From Riptortus pedestris (lineage: Eukaryota; Arthropoda; Insecta; Hemiptera; Alydidae): a DNA stretch of 64,000 nt. Shown piece after piece: positions 35,600 to 46,200 of this stretch. Both the position numbers and the translations under genes were made by a program. The notes beneath the pieces are model-generated. The model was not told where the DNA came from. It did no database searches and was given only the letters and a program-made list of their open reading frames with translations. The number at the start of each line of letters is the position of its first letter. The first letter of the stretch is position 1. Where the stretch lies: NCBI GenBank assembly GCA_019009955.1, contig CM032228.1, positions 126,136,001-126,200,000 of the forward strand, read 5' to 3'.

Positions 35600-36060
35600 A
35601 ATGTCTTAATTGATGACGTTATTACACGACGTATTTGCATGTATCTTACACAGTAAACATTCAATGAAAACAATATTTTGGTATTTAAGTATGCAATAAG
35701 TGGTTCAAGATATAACAACATTTTCCTAATATGGCTAATATGGCATGAGTCGGAGTGGAGGCTTATTGAAGACAGGAAACTAAAAAAATGCAAATATCTC
35801 CGTTATAATTAAAGATAGAGAATACAAACATATGCCAACATTTTAAGTAAATGTTATTTGCAACAAGATCGGCCCTATACAATTTTTTGATCCGGCTCAT
35901 AATAACGGAGATATTAAGAGTTTTCGAAATCCCTCCTCCCACTGGTCGGATTTCAGCCATTAACAAACTTGATCTTTTACATAAAATGTTAAAATATTGA
36001 GTTTGGTAACGATAAAACAAAAATTGTGACCCCTAGAGAGTTAACAGAAACATATGAGAA
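35600..36060 (-). mobile_element. Helentron-like copy lacking both termini
   Basis: ATTGATGACGTTATTACACG, GGAGGCTTATTGAAGAC, GGCTCATAATAACGGAG, GGATTTCAGCCATTAAC and CCCTAGAGAGTTAACAG follow family order. It is linked through about 75 bp of other sequence to the (CA)n(TA)n tract at 36138. Confidence 0.75.
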
Positions 36061-36137
36061 TATATATAGGGTGATTACCGAGAAACGCATGTTTTTCAAA
36101 TACTACGCAAGTCAAAAATATGCATTTCCCAGTAATC

Positions 36138-36152
36138 ACACACACACACACA

Positions 36153-36187
<35 letters not shown>
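36138..36187. repeat. (CA)n(TA)n microsatellite
   Basis: Compound dinucleotide repeat at about the place where the preceding Helentron-like copy would carry its tract. Confidence 0.92.
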
Positions 36188-36188
<1 letters not shown>

Positions 36189-36260
36189 TCAGGTTAGCCG
36201 TATGGTTATTCGCTTGATACGCCTAAAATCAAGGGTTTGTTTCTGGTCTGGGCAATAGTA
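36185..36260 (+). mobile_element. Possible diverged SINE head
   Basis: CTCAGGTTAGCCGTATGG resembles the tRNA-like start of the window's SINE, and TCTGGGCA lies about 65 nt later, where the head ends. The middle is poorly conserved. Confidence 0.3.
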
Positions 36261-36779
36261 ATTTATGTACTGACGAACTCGTTAAATACATCCTTTTTAT
36301 AGTCCTGAGGTACTGTTAACTTGAAAAACTCAATTAATTAAGTAAGGAAAGTAGTGTTTCATGTATTCTGTTTAGAACGTTTGAAAAATGTATTGTTATT
36401 AATTTCATATATTCAATTTGTTAAATTCAAAACTGAATTTAGATTTCCGTAATGTCGAAAGGTCATCTCTTTAGGGTGGGGGGGGGGAGGGATACCGTAA
36501 CTACAGGTCCTTGTAGGTTATTTTATACTGTATAAAAATGTTCCTATGGATAAGGGGTCAAAAAATGATGCCTTCACTGAGCATTGGCTAATAAACCTAA
36601 GAATATATATTTTATTTGGGGTTGTCGCAGCAAAGCTATATAACCCTTGAACAAAAAACACAAACAGAGAAAAAAAAGAACAAATTATCCAAGTACTATA
36701 GAAAAAGAAAAATCACAAAACCTGTTTAATGAAAACGAAACCAAAACCAAAATAGGTAACTGACAACACACAAAAAAAA
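36261..36779. other. Non-coding, nothing recognised
   Basis: Includes a G-tract at 36477-36486. Confidence 0.4.
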
Positions 36780-36850
36780 TATATTCTTTATCAAAAACGA
36801 GAGCTGGCGATGGTAACCGAGAAGTTTTTCGCCATAAAGCCTCATGAAAC
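36780..36850 (+). mobile_element. LINE 3'-UTR hairpin remnant
   Basis: GGCGATGGTAACCGAGAAG followed by TTTTTCGCC matches, in the LINE sense, the 3'-UTR hairpin of the jockey-like copy at 32730-33274. No coding part is attached. Confidence 0.5.
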
Positions 36851-37779
36851 CGGCCAACCTTAATATAAATTCGTCGAATTTCGTCCAATCGGCAGTTCAT
36901 ACTTCACGTATAAGTCAAGAGAATGTCTGCAAGAATATATATATATATATATATACCTGTGTTGTATTTGATGATCATGATATGACTACTTGTACTTAAG
37001 ATAATTCAAACTTTACATTTCGAAGGTGGAAAATTTGAATTTAAAACCTTTATTGAGGAGTAACATCTGTTTTAAACATATCTACTGCAATTTTCGTCAA
37101 ATCTTAATATTTTACATCAGTGGCAAATGAAGGGAAAGCTGTACAGAAAGGACGTTTGTTGTTTGCTGTGAAAATTAAGAAATTATCTAGTGCTTAAGTC
37201 AATCCGATTATCATATTTCCATGGGAAATCAATTCTATTTTAACCCAGCACACCGGGTAATGCAAGAAGTAATATATAAAAATTAAAGATCCATGAATTT
37301 AATCTTCTAATTTTTCTAAAGCATGTAATCTTCGATATTTTTATTTACTCATATACTCCTAGAAATGTTAAAGCCAGAAATAAAAATGTGCTATGATGAA
37401 GTGAGGTAGAAGTTTATATTTCTGAAAGGTGAGGGAAAAAAGAAAGAAATGAAGGAGCTAAGTTGATTAGAAGATGGAAGGACAGCTTCCAGGTTGATCA
37501 CGTTACTGAATCTAGCAATGGCTTCATACTCCTGATTTTTAACTTCTTCTCTCAAGGCAGTCTACTTTATTACCTTCTATCTAATTTTCCTTTGTACTTG
37601 TTTTTTTGTGTGGACAATCCAAAATGAAATAATCTATGGTTATTTAAAATCAAATATAAGCACTAATATTTCGCGGTTTGTTTTTCATAGTTCTCGACTT
37701 TGCCTTAAAATATTTTAATATTAATATATTTAACGTAGAGTTAGTTCTTTTTTTTAGATTTTTTTGGCAATACCAATAA
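36851..37779. other. Non-coding, nothing recognised
   Basis: AT-rich, with a short (TA)n tract at 36934-36954. Confidence 0.4.
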
Positions 37780-37793
37780 ATATTAACGATTAT

Positions 37794-37918
37794 CAGGATC
37801 AATAAAAAGGCCTTGCTCTCTACTATTGTTCAAATCAACAACAAAACAATATTAGAGGACAAGGCCTTTTTATTGGTCCTGGTCAATTGGTTCCTCTACC
37901 AACCCGCATATTTCAGAG
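37794..37918. mobile_element. Hairpin insertion flanked by 14-bp direct repeats
   Basis: ATATTAACGATTAT occurs exactly at 37780-37793 and 37919-37932, flanking 125 bp. The first 90 bp fold into a hairpin. The left arm (AATAAAAAGGCCTTG and onward) pairs with the right arm (CAAGGCCTTTTTATT) over about 36 bp with few mismatches and a 12-nt loop. A 35-bp single-stranded tail follows (GGTTCCTCTACCAACCC). The long target duplication suggests retroposition of a structured RNA or a LINE-mobilised sequence. A MITE usually makes shorter duplications. No poly-A tail is seen. Confidence 0.75.
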
Positions 37919-37932
37919 ATATTAACGATTAT

Positions 37933-38319
37933 GTTAACAAATATGTATTGACTTCCGAGTAAGGTTTAGTAACATATAAAAGAGCGCATGATGTCAAAAC
38001 TCATTCCCTTAATTTGCGTGTATTAGGGTAATAAGTTTTGACAACACATTGAAATTCATAGATTTATGTAACATTTTAGGACTGAAGAATTCATATTAAA
38101 CGTACTTTGTTATTTAAATTCGGTGAGCAATCAAATGTGTGCCTTTAGTCTAGGAGAGCCTCTGAGAAGTAATATCTCGTATATTAATTTTACTGGTAAT
38201 TTCAAAGAGAGGTGCATCTTTTGTTATTATTACATATCTCAAAATATGGAATATTCCATCAATATCTATTCAACCTCCTACATACTTATACAAAACTAAC
38301 TTCAATCTCACAAATAAAA
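37933..38319. other. Non-coding, nothing recognised
   Basis: AT-rich gap. Confidence 0.4.
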
Positions 38320-38757
38320 TAAATTTCCATCACGCACAGGGACTGCGTAAACTAAGCAGATTTTCCACGTAAAGTTATATAATAAAGAAATCTCTATGCG
38401 AGTGCTGAACAGTTACGGAAACGGCCGAACTAGCTTTCGGCGGAAACGAATAGAAGTAACCTTAGCTCGTCGGTTACACTTAATAAAAAGGCAAATATCT
38501 CGGTTAATATTGAAGGTAGAGAATAAACGTGTATAACAATATTTATAATAAATTTAATTTGTAATTGGTACTATACAATTTTTCGATACGACGTATAGTA
38601 ACGGAGATATTTCAAATTTTCGAAATTCCCCCCCTCTAAAAACTGGTCCGATTTCAGCCGTTAATGATCTTGATCTTTCTTTTTACATAAAACGATTAAA
38701 TGCCGAGTTTGGTGACGATTAAACAAAAATTGCGACCGCTGGAGCGGTAACAGACAA

Positions 38758-38831
<74 letters not shown>

Positions 38832-38954
38832 TTTTGAACGGACCTTATTTTCGTCATCTCCTAGGTAAGATCGATGGACATTTGAAGAAAAATTTCGAAA
38901 ATCGCGTCATGAGTACGACCTCAAAAGCTGATTTCCCTTAGGGGAAATCTGCTA
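38320..38954 (-). mobile_element. Helentron-like (HINE) copy
   Basis: The 3' terminus (TTCCATCACGCACAGGG, with a two-base insertion in the hairpin) and CGGCCGAACTAGC motif are at the left. A (CA)n(TA)n tract lies at 38760-38826, and the 5' terminus CTTAGGGGAAATCTGCTAA ends at 38954. It directly abuts LINE reverse-transcriptase sequence on the right. Confidence 0.85.
38760..38826. repeat. (CA)n(TA)n microsatellite inside the Helentron-like copy
   Basis: Compound dinucleotide repeat at the family position. Confidence 0.93.
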
Positions 38955-38957
38955 AAA

Positions 38958-39960
38958 TCGGCATAATCAAGAAGCAAAAGCCCCTGAAGTTGACGGTTTG
39001 CCAGGGGAACTGTTCAAGGATGAGGGCAATTGATGAGCTAGATACATCGGATAATCCTAACGATCTGAAGGGAGGATCGCATCCCGGACCAATGGAACAC
39101 AAGCCTCATATAAATACTCCTGAAGAAAGGATCCACTAATGAGTATGTAAACTACAGATAAATCGGACTGCCCCCCGTAGCGAATAAAATGCTTAACAGA
39201 ATGAACCAGTACTAAGCTAGGGCCTTCGGCAATTATCAGGCTAGGTTCAGAAGGGGAAGAAGGTACGTCGGATGAGATATTTACCTTGAAACATATACTT
39301 GAGAAGCGGTGGGAGTTAGAACACTATGGGCTCATACTATTCTCTGACATCAACCAGTTTATGATTCAGTTGATAGGAAGGAGTTTCTTGGAAAATAATA
39401 ACGGAACTGGGATTTCCAGGGAATCTTGCAAGACTGTCATTGCGTTTATCAATAGCATCTTATGTTGGTTGATGACTGATTGATCAATGGACCGATTGGT
39501 TGATGACTGGGGCATTCGATGTTCAGTCATGACTGAGACAAGATAATTGTGTGTCCCTTATGCTGTTCAACCTAGCCTTGGAGAAGGTAATATGTGAAGC
39601 TTCCAAGGTGAATGTGTAACATGCACAAATCCCTAGCATGTGCAGATGAGGTAAATGTCCTCAGGAGCAAGAGAGAGGATATGCTGTCTTTGGTCGGTTC
39701 ATTGATTTCAGCGGCAAAAACGTGGGCTTCCAAATAAACCAAGATTAGACGAAGTGCATGGCCGTAAACCACATCTCGAAAGTAGCTTGAGCGAAAAGGG
39801 CCTATCCTTCCCGATAGTAAACGCCTCAAATACCTCGGCTATAGTAGAAACTATACAGATCAAAATCAACAACAGAAAACTAGTTCCTATCCGCGAAGAA
39901 GAGACATGATGCTCTCTTCTTCGCGGTTTCTTGAGTCTTAAGATCAAGGGAAATCTCATG
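38958..39960 (+). pseudogene. Degenerate LINE reverse transcriptase
   Basis: With many frame changes the translation gives, in order: KAPEVDGLPGELFKDEG, IPDQWN, a KKG...CVNY segment, NYQARFRRGRR, ILFSDINQF, LMLFNLALEKVI, ACADEVNVLRS, and a KYLG-like RLKYLGYSRN. These are reverse-transcriptase blocks of non-LTR elements: the KAPGxDGLP entry block, YQAGFRxGRS, FIDFxxAFD, the SPLLFNLxLE block, and YADD. The YADD equivalent reads CADE, so catalytic aspartates are lost. No clear 5' or 3' end. Clade is uncertain. Confidence 0.7.
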
Positions 39961-40569
39961 AGCCTTAAACTAAGTGTCTATTACTTGATTATAAAACTGT
40001 ACTAATATATGGATATACTTATGGGCAATGACGGGTACATTGAAAACAAAGGTTGAAAGCAGGTTGAGCAAAAATGGCCACCCTTCCACAGTAACAACTT
40101 TTTAGTGAAGCGACCGAGCGTTTTCGATACAGTGCATCATTGTCAGTGCCCAAACTTCCTGGGTATTGACCTTGCGGACCTTGAACCCAGATCAATTATC
40201 CACTGATGTTGACCTTACGGTCTGGTACTATTAAGAAAGGTTAGAGTCATAGTAGACCCAAAGTGGATAATGGACATAAGACTCTGGAGATGGAAGACAA
40301 GAGAAGAGATTATATCTGAAACCAGACAATCGATTTCATATGATATACAAGCTAAGAGACATGGGCAAGAAGTAGCCGAACGGGCTTCCTGCCTGAAGAT
40401 GAGATGGGTTGACAGAGTTCCACTTAGATTAGTGGACAGGGAAAGCCATCGCCCAAAATAGACAGAAGTGTATGCGACTTGTAATGGTGGCTAAAAATCT
40501 CCAAGGTCAGTAAACCCAAAAAAAATCACCTACTATAAATTCTGATATATAGCATCTGCCGTTTAGAAA
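39961..40569. other. Unassigned, possibly LINE-derived
   Basis: A plus-strand frame at 40270-40461 (LWRWKTREEIISETRQS) has the charged look of LINE sequence but no diagnostic motif. TTGACCTTGCGG and TTGACCTTACGG recur 46 bp apart (40160-40230). Confidence 0.3.
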
Positions 40570-41290
40570 TCTTTCTTCGCTTGGAATTGAATTTTTCTTA
40601 CCAATTTGTTACATTAAGGTGTTTAAAGGTACATATTTTCGAATATGTAAGTTCTAGGTTTCTAGATGCCATTGAAAGATTAGAAATTGTTTTGAATATA
40701 CTGGCATTCAATAAATCATTTACGATGTCCTTTGTTGTTGTTGATGCATTACATGCTACTAGTGATCTAAATGTTTTATGAAAAATGTCGTCTCTTTAGA
40801 ATTTAGTCATTTTATTGCAAAATACTCTATATCTAGGACAATGTTCAAGCACGTTTGGAATGTCGCGTACCCTATCTGATTTATTTACATTATAGTTGAT
40901 GGGTTATTTTCTTATTAAGATTCCAAGATTAAAAATCCTAACGGCCATAACAACATTTTTGTTTAAAAAGACACTGACTTTAGATAGTATTTCAAGGAAG
41001 AATCATCACTAGTAGAAAATACTGCCTCTTTAGAATTGGTTTGAAATACCTTTTCCTTTTAGTTTAACGAAAGCTTTTCCAGACCTTATTCATCTTAACT
41101 TTGACTGTCAAGCTTAGCAGAGAACTTCCTAAATTGATTTTGTTTCTTTAGCCGCTCTGATCCAGGTTCTCAAGGAGACTTTCCTCTCTCAATAGCGAAA
41201 GAACTTTCTTAAAATTAATTTCAATTTTATTTTTATTTAAAGATTCTGATATTTCCGATGAACAATTTTTTGCTCTTGAAAGTCGAATCA
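40570..41290 (-). pseudogene. LINE C-terminal remnant
   Basis: On the minus strand the frame reads DRVRDIPNVLEHCPRYRVF, then RDDIFHKTFRSLVACNASTT, and ends KHLNVTNW plus a stop near 40604. HVLxxCPRY followed by a short tail is typical of the C-terminal zinc-knuckle region of non-LTR ORF2. Further upstream (to about 41285) NKINLGSSLLSLTVKVK-type frames may continue the element but carry stops. Family undetermined. Confidence 0.5.
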
Positions 41291-41789
41291 TTTTTCCCCC
41301 TATTTCGTGAATATTTTTTTAAGTATGAGCCGCGGAATATATACTTCGTTTATTTTAATGGGGGGGGGGAATTGCCCATAGTAGTATGCAATCGACTGCC
41401 TGGTTTGGGCTCACCCATAAAATAGAAGTTGTATATTATGTCTGCAATAAAGTAAAAAATAGCGCCGAAGAAATATGGGTAGAACAATGTGTTCTTAAGA
41501 AATCAGAAAACTTATTTAATTTATTACTGTAATTTTTTATTTATATATGCAAATGAATAAAGAAAATTTTATTTTTATGTGCATACTTAATAATTCTTAT
41601 AATATAAAGAAATTTACAGAAGCTCATAAGCTTGAGTGACAAATTCTTTCATCTTTGAAAATAAATTTTAACTTATACTTTTGGATTTTAAATTAAATAA
41701 TAAACACATGAAATAATGTAAAAACCATAAAATTAAAAATATATATATAATGGCAATATATTATAACATATAGTTTTATAAATAATCAT
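41291..41789. other. AT-rich non-coding stretch
   Basis: G-tract at 41361-41370; otherwise nothing. Confidence 0.4.
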
Positions 41790-42639
41790 ATTTATGCTTG
41801 GATCTACCCAAACGAATCTCTTATGAATTCCTTGAGCATTGGGTAAACTGCAAGGATGTGGAAAACATCTTCTGGTTCATCGAGGTTGCACAGCGAGCAA
41901 TAGAAGCATCATCTAAGCTCCAGGGTATCCTGTGGAGATTAAGTGTTTCTGTCCTGGTTCTCATCACAGTACTGATCATATGAATACTATTGTCATCGTT
42001 AATTTATGAATGTTGTTTTGATTCAAATTTTAAAGTTTTATATAAAGAATGAAATTGGGCCGTCGCTGAGGTCATATGCAATATTTTTCTTTCAACTTTG
42101 ATACTGCTGACACTACATTATCAACATTATCCTTTCGCTGTGGTTCCAGTGTGCTCATGAAATCGTATATACTCATTTCTATAATGACAATTATTTCACT
42201 GATTTCACAGAACCATGCTAAATTCCGGGAGATAATTTTCTGTGCCAATTGCATTGTCAATCGTGTTTTAGTTGAGATAATGTATGAGTGTGTATACGTA
42301 AACAAGCATTCTTCCTAATTCAAACTGGATTGCATAGTGGAGTGTGGTATTTGATAGGTTAAATAAACGTTTTAGGAAGTTTCTTTGCACCTGTTCTACC
42401 TTGTCAAACTGGTTGCCTCCACAAACTTGAGCTCCGTAACAGAAAATGGTTTTAGTAACAGCATCAAAAAATTGATACCTAGCATATATTGGGACTTCTT
42501 TCCTTCTCATGTATGAAAGCCATTTTCTGTTTAAGCTAAGCATTGCTGCAGAGACCTTCTGCTCAAAACCTGGTGAAGTACCTTCTGCTTCTGGGTAATC
42601 TACAACCTCAATCTTTTGATTTTGAACGCATGAATTCAT
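41790..42639 (-). pseudogene. LINE ORF2 C-terminal third (RT thumb to zinc knuckle)
   Basis: The minus frame 42639-42268 encodes LNRKWLSYMRRKEVPIYARY, FDAVTKTIFCYGAQVCGG and VEQVQRNFLKRLFNLSNTT. This is the thumb region after the catalytic core in many arthropod non-LTR elements. It shifts frame into RLTMQLAQKIISRNLAWF near 42250 and later to CSLCNLDEPEDVFHILAVYP near 41900-41830. The latter is the CxxC...H module at the end of ORF2. The order is intact but two frameshifts make it dead. The 5' breakpoint is near 42640. Confidence 0.8.
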
Positions 42640-42965
42640 TTTGGATACGTCGCTTCACAGTAACGTTTTGTCTCCGGAGCTTACAGTAACGTGGAAAAGT
42701 CGACCAGAAAGAGAGAGAGATGTTTTAATTTTTCTAAATTCTTGAGGAGCCCCCACAGGCAGCCACCACACTCTCGGATTCCATGGAGCACACTTTGAGT
42801 ATGGCTGTTCTATGCAATAGCTGCCACCTGCTAAGTCGGGCGAAACTGTTATCTATCCTTCGTTCCTACTGCACTCCTCATGTTCCTTCCGTCTTGCCTG
42901 TGTTTCTCAGTGATTAGAGGCAAGCCGTTTTATTATACCTTTTTATATAGTTCGTCCCTATCATG
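42640..42965. other. Less AT-rich island, unexplained
   Basis: About 320 bp that is markedly less AT-rich than its flanks, directly at the 5' break of the LINE remnant. It contains a GAGAGAGAGA run and CCATGGAGCACAC, but no sustained frame in any orientation. Confidence 0.3.
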
Positions 42966-43046
42966 GGCTCTCCAGGGTTAAGCGTAATTTATTATCATTA
43001 TTTATTAAATTAATTTAATTTTTTGATGTTTTAATTTAAATAATTT

Positions 43047-43096
43047 CCCTATTATGTTTTTTCGAAATTTAATTGAAAAAAAAACATAATAGGGTA
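43047..43096. repeat. Short hairpin
   Basis: CCCTATTATGTTTTTTC and GAAAAAAAAACATAATAGGG pair over about 17 bp with a loop of about 12 nt. No flanking duplication noticed. Confidence 0.7.
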
Positions 43097-43257
43097 CTTC
43101 AAACTATCTACTATAATAGAAATTTAATTGTCAGAGCTCAAACTAGTAATGTGAGCTAAAGATTTGGTCTAGAAGAGCATGGTAAAACTAGAGTCGTCGG
43201 CTCTATTCCCAATAGAAATGGCCAAATAGGAATTTATTTTTTGTGGTGAACCCACAA

Positions 43258-43710
43258 AATAAAATAAGTCCGTCACGAAAGGGCTGTGTAAACTAAGCAG
43301 ATTACCCACGTGAAGTATTACAATAGAGAAATTTCACGAGAGCCAAACAGTTACGAAACGGCTGAACTAGCTTTTGGCGGAAACTCACTTTCGTCCGTTA
43401 CCCCCCCCCACATTTAATAAAAATGCAAATATCTCGGTTAATATTTAAGATAGTGAATAAATGTATATAACAATATTCACAGTAAATTTAATTTGGAATA
43501 AAATTGATTCTATAAACTTTTTCGATCCGACGTACAGTAACGGAGATACTCGTATTTCGAATTTTCGAAAATCCTCCCTTCTAAACCCCCCCCCTCCCAC
43601 TTGTCCGATTTCAGCCGTTAACGAACTTGATCTGTCTTTTTACATAAAACGACTACATATCAAGTTTGGTAATGATTAAACAATAATTGCGAACGCTAGA
43701 GCGGTAACAG

Positions 43711-43762
<52 letters not shown>

Positions 43763-43826
43763 ATTTCGAAAATCCCGTCATGAGTACAACCTCAATAGCT
43801 GATTTCCCTTTAGGGAAATCTGCTAA
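43258..43826 (-). mobile_element. Helentron-like (HINE) copy
   Basis: The 3' terminus GTCCGTCACGAAAGGGCTG has a hairpin mismatch. CGGCTGAACTAGC, the C-tract at 43586-43594, (TA)n at 43716-43754 and the 5' terminus CCCTTTAGGGAAATCTGCTAA follow. Some flanking sequence after the microsatellite is deleted. It faces the next copy, 116 bp away, in opposite orientation. Confidence 0.88.
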
Positions 43827-43942
43827 TACTTAGTTCCTCTCTGGCTTGAAACTGGTAGATAGTCCGTTTCAATTAGCCTAAAGCGGGTGTAAATATGTAC
43901 CATAATATTATATTTTATGGAAATAAACACATTACATTATTT

Positions 43943-44064
43943 TTAGCAGATTTCCCTTAAGGGAAATCAGCTATTGAGGTCGTTCTCATGACGCGAGTTT
44001 CGAAAAATTTCTTCAAATGTCCATCGATCCTACCCAGGAGATGACGAAAATTAGGTCCGTTCAA

Positions 44065-44128
<64 letters not shown>

Positions 44129-44800
44129 CTGTTAACGTTCTAGCGGTCGCAATTTTTGTTTGATCGTTACGAAACTCGATATTTAACCGTTTTATGTAAA
44201 ATGACAGATCAAGTTCGTTAATGGCTGAAATCGTACCACCGGGCGGGGGGGGGTTTAGAGGAGGAATTTTGAAAATTCGAAATACCTCCGTTATTATGCA
44301 TCGGATCGAAAAATTGTATAAAACCAATCTTATTGCAAATTAAATTTACTATAAATATTGTTATATACACTTATTCTCTATCTTAAATATTAACCGATAT
44401 ATTTGCATTTTTATGAAGTCTGTGGTCTGGTGTTGTTCGGGTTAGTTCGGCCGTTTTCGTAAGTTGGCTCTGGCGGAAGCTTGTAACCTAACCTGTAGTT
44501 TCTAACCTTAAAAAACCTTCGTTACTTTCTGAGATTTATGCAAATACGTTCTGTTCATCCGCCCCCCCCCCCTTCTTTAGTTCTTGGACTACTAAAATTT
44601 GAGTTTTTAAAATATAAATTATTCTTACAATTCAGAAGCCGTTTCAGTTGGGAGTTTATTAAAATTAACTGAAAGATTTATCATTACCGTTTGTATTTAC
44701 TTATGGTGGTGTTGTGTTACCAGTATGCAGATTTCTCTATTGCTAAACTTCACATAGGAAATCTGCTTAGTTTACGCAGCCCCTGCGTGACGGACTTTTT
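43943..44800 (+). mobile_element. Helentron-like (HINE) copy, best full-length example
   Basis: Starts TTAGCAGATTTCCCTTAAGG and ends with GGGAAATCTGCTTAG, then hairpin ACGCAGCCCCTGCGT and GACGGACTTTTTG. The inverted repeat of the start lies about 45 bp inside the 3' end, giving the asymmetric arrangement of Helentrons. (TA)n at 44071-44124; G-tract at 44245-44253. The 858 bp have no coding frame: the minus frame 44061-44327 is chance. Confidence 0.9.
44071..44124. repeat. (TA)n microsatellite inside the Helentron-like copy
   Basis: Uninterrupted TA alternation at the family position. Confidence 0.94.
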
Positions 44801-45787
44801 GTTCTACATCTTCTATTAGCCTGACGTATATTATGCCAATGCCTTTCTAAGACGGAAACCCCCTCTAAGACATGTTTTAAGTAAATATGTTTTAAGAATT
44901 TCGGCAATGGTAAACCAATAGAACGCTAGTGATCAGAATGAACATCAATTAATTTTACAGTTTATTTAATAATTTACACCATCCAGTAGTCTGTATGTAA
45001 AGTTGAATTCTTTTGAAAATACTACAGTTCCCTGCAATAGCGACATCGAGAAATAGTAATTAAAAATTTTTGGATTATAGGTAATACATTATTTTTCGTT
45101 TTCTTTTATTGAAGACATAAATGATATATAACATAACTATAAGTTTATTCAAATTAATTTTACTGTATAAACAAGTAGTGTCGATCAAGTATTTACAGCA
45201 AGGGCAATAAATTGGAACTTTGCAACCCAATTTAAACATAATAAATTTTTAAAAATGTGACTGGTCTAGATGTTCTCTATTTTTCTGCGTATACAGCAAT
45301 ACAATTGAATATAGAATAGGGGACGGAGGTAGAGATTTGTGAAAGCAGCGGGTATATAATATATATATAGAGAGAGAGGAGTTGACTATATAGAGATGAG
45401 AGAGGAAACCGGGGCAGAGGATCGATGGCTGAATTAAATTTCTATTCGGAAGTTGAGGACAGTGCCCTATTAATCTGAACTGTGTCAGGGCTGATATATT
45501 AGGTGTAATGAACATGTGGTCCGTTGCAACACCTCCTATGGCAGAGGAGCTGTAATGAACACACTCTCTGCTTCTGCTCGTATATACTACCGAACCCCAC
45601 TTATAACTTGCTTAACCTTGTTTATGACTTTTGTCATCCTGCTTCCCTCTTATTTAATACATTTAAATTTTACGAATATCCCTGTTTTTTCATTTGCGTT
45701 TAGACTTATTCATGTATATATTTTATGATCTGCTGTTCGGTCAGCCACCTTGCAACAAGCATTCTTTTACATATTTTTTTTGGGGGT
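44801..45787. other. Non-coding, nothing recognised
   Basis: Contains a TA/GA-rich patch at 45355-45380. The short frames here have no family motif. Confidence 0.35.
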
Positions 45788-45985
45788 GGGGCATGTTAGC
45801 CATTTGAGTTAAGACGTTGGTCTCAAACGCACTTGGCAGGCGTTTTTTCATTCTCACTTGGACAATAGAAATTTATTTAGCGAGGAACATCCTCAGTCCC
45901 AAGCTGGCTAGAAAAATAACTTGCACACAACCCATTCCACTTTACCTTAGTAGCACAAAGAGGTCGTTTATAAATAACATTTACC
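45788..45985 (+). mobile_element. Diverged SINE, plus orientation
   Basis: GGGGCATGTTAGCCATTTGAG opens as the tRNA-like head, TTTCATTCTCACTTGG stands where the B box should be, and CCTTAGTAGCACAAAGAGG then TTTATAAATAAC correspond to body and tail. Immediately followed by the X segment. Confidence 0.6.
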
Positions 45986-46200
45986 TTATTCGTACGAAGT
46001 TAAGAAAGTATTGTAATAAGGTAAATTTTCGGATCATTGCAGGATTGTCTAATTTGACCCTACCTGAACTCATTTTGACTACCTTTGCCAAGACCTCTGT
46101 ACGTACGTACGTCCTTATCTCGCATAACTCAAAAACGGGTTGTCTCAAAATGTTCAAATTTCATATTTGAGATAGCTGTAAAGTCTAGTTGTGCGCCATC
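45986..46200 (+). repeat. X segment, repeat joined to a SINE tail
   Basis: CGAAGTTAAGAAAGTATTG, CCTCTGTACGTACGTACG, TTATCTCGCATAACT and TCTAGTTGTGCG recur in the same order on the minus strand at 55968-56192. In both places X follows directly after a SINE tail, so SINE plus X is probably one composite unit. The frame 45817-46170 crosses both and is not a gene. Confidence 0.75.

Noticed and set aside
45817..46170. 117-residue plus-strand frame.
   Set aside because: Spans a SINE and the X segment, and the second copy of X does not keep the frame.
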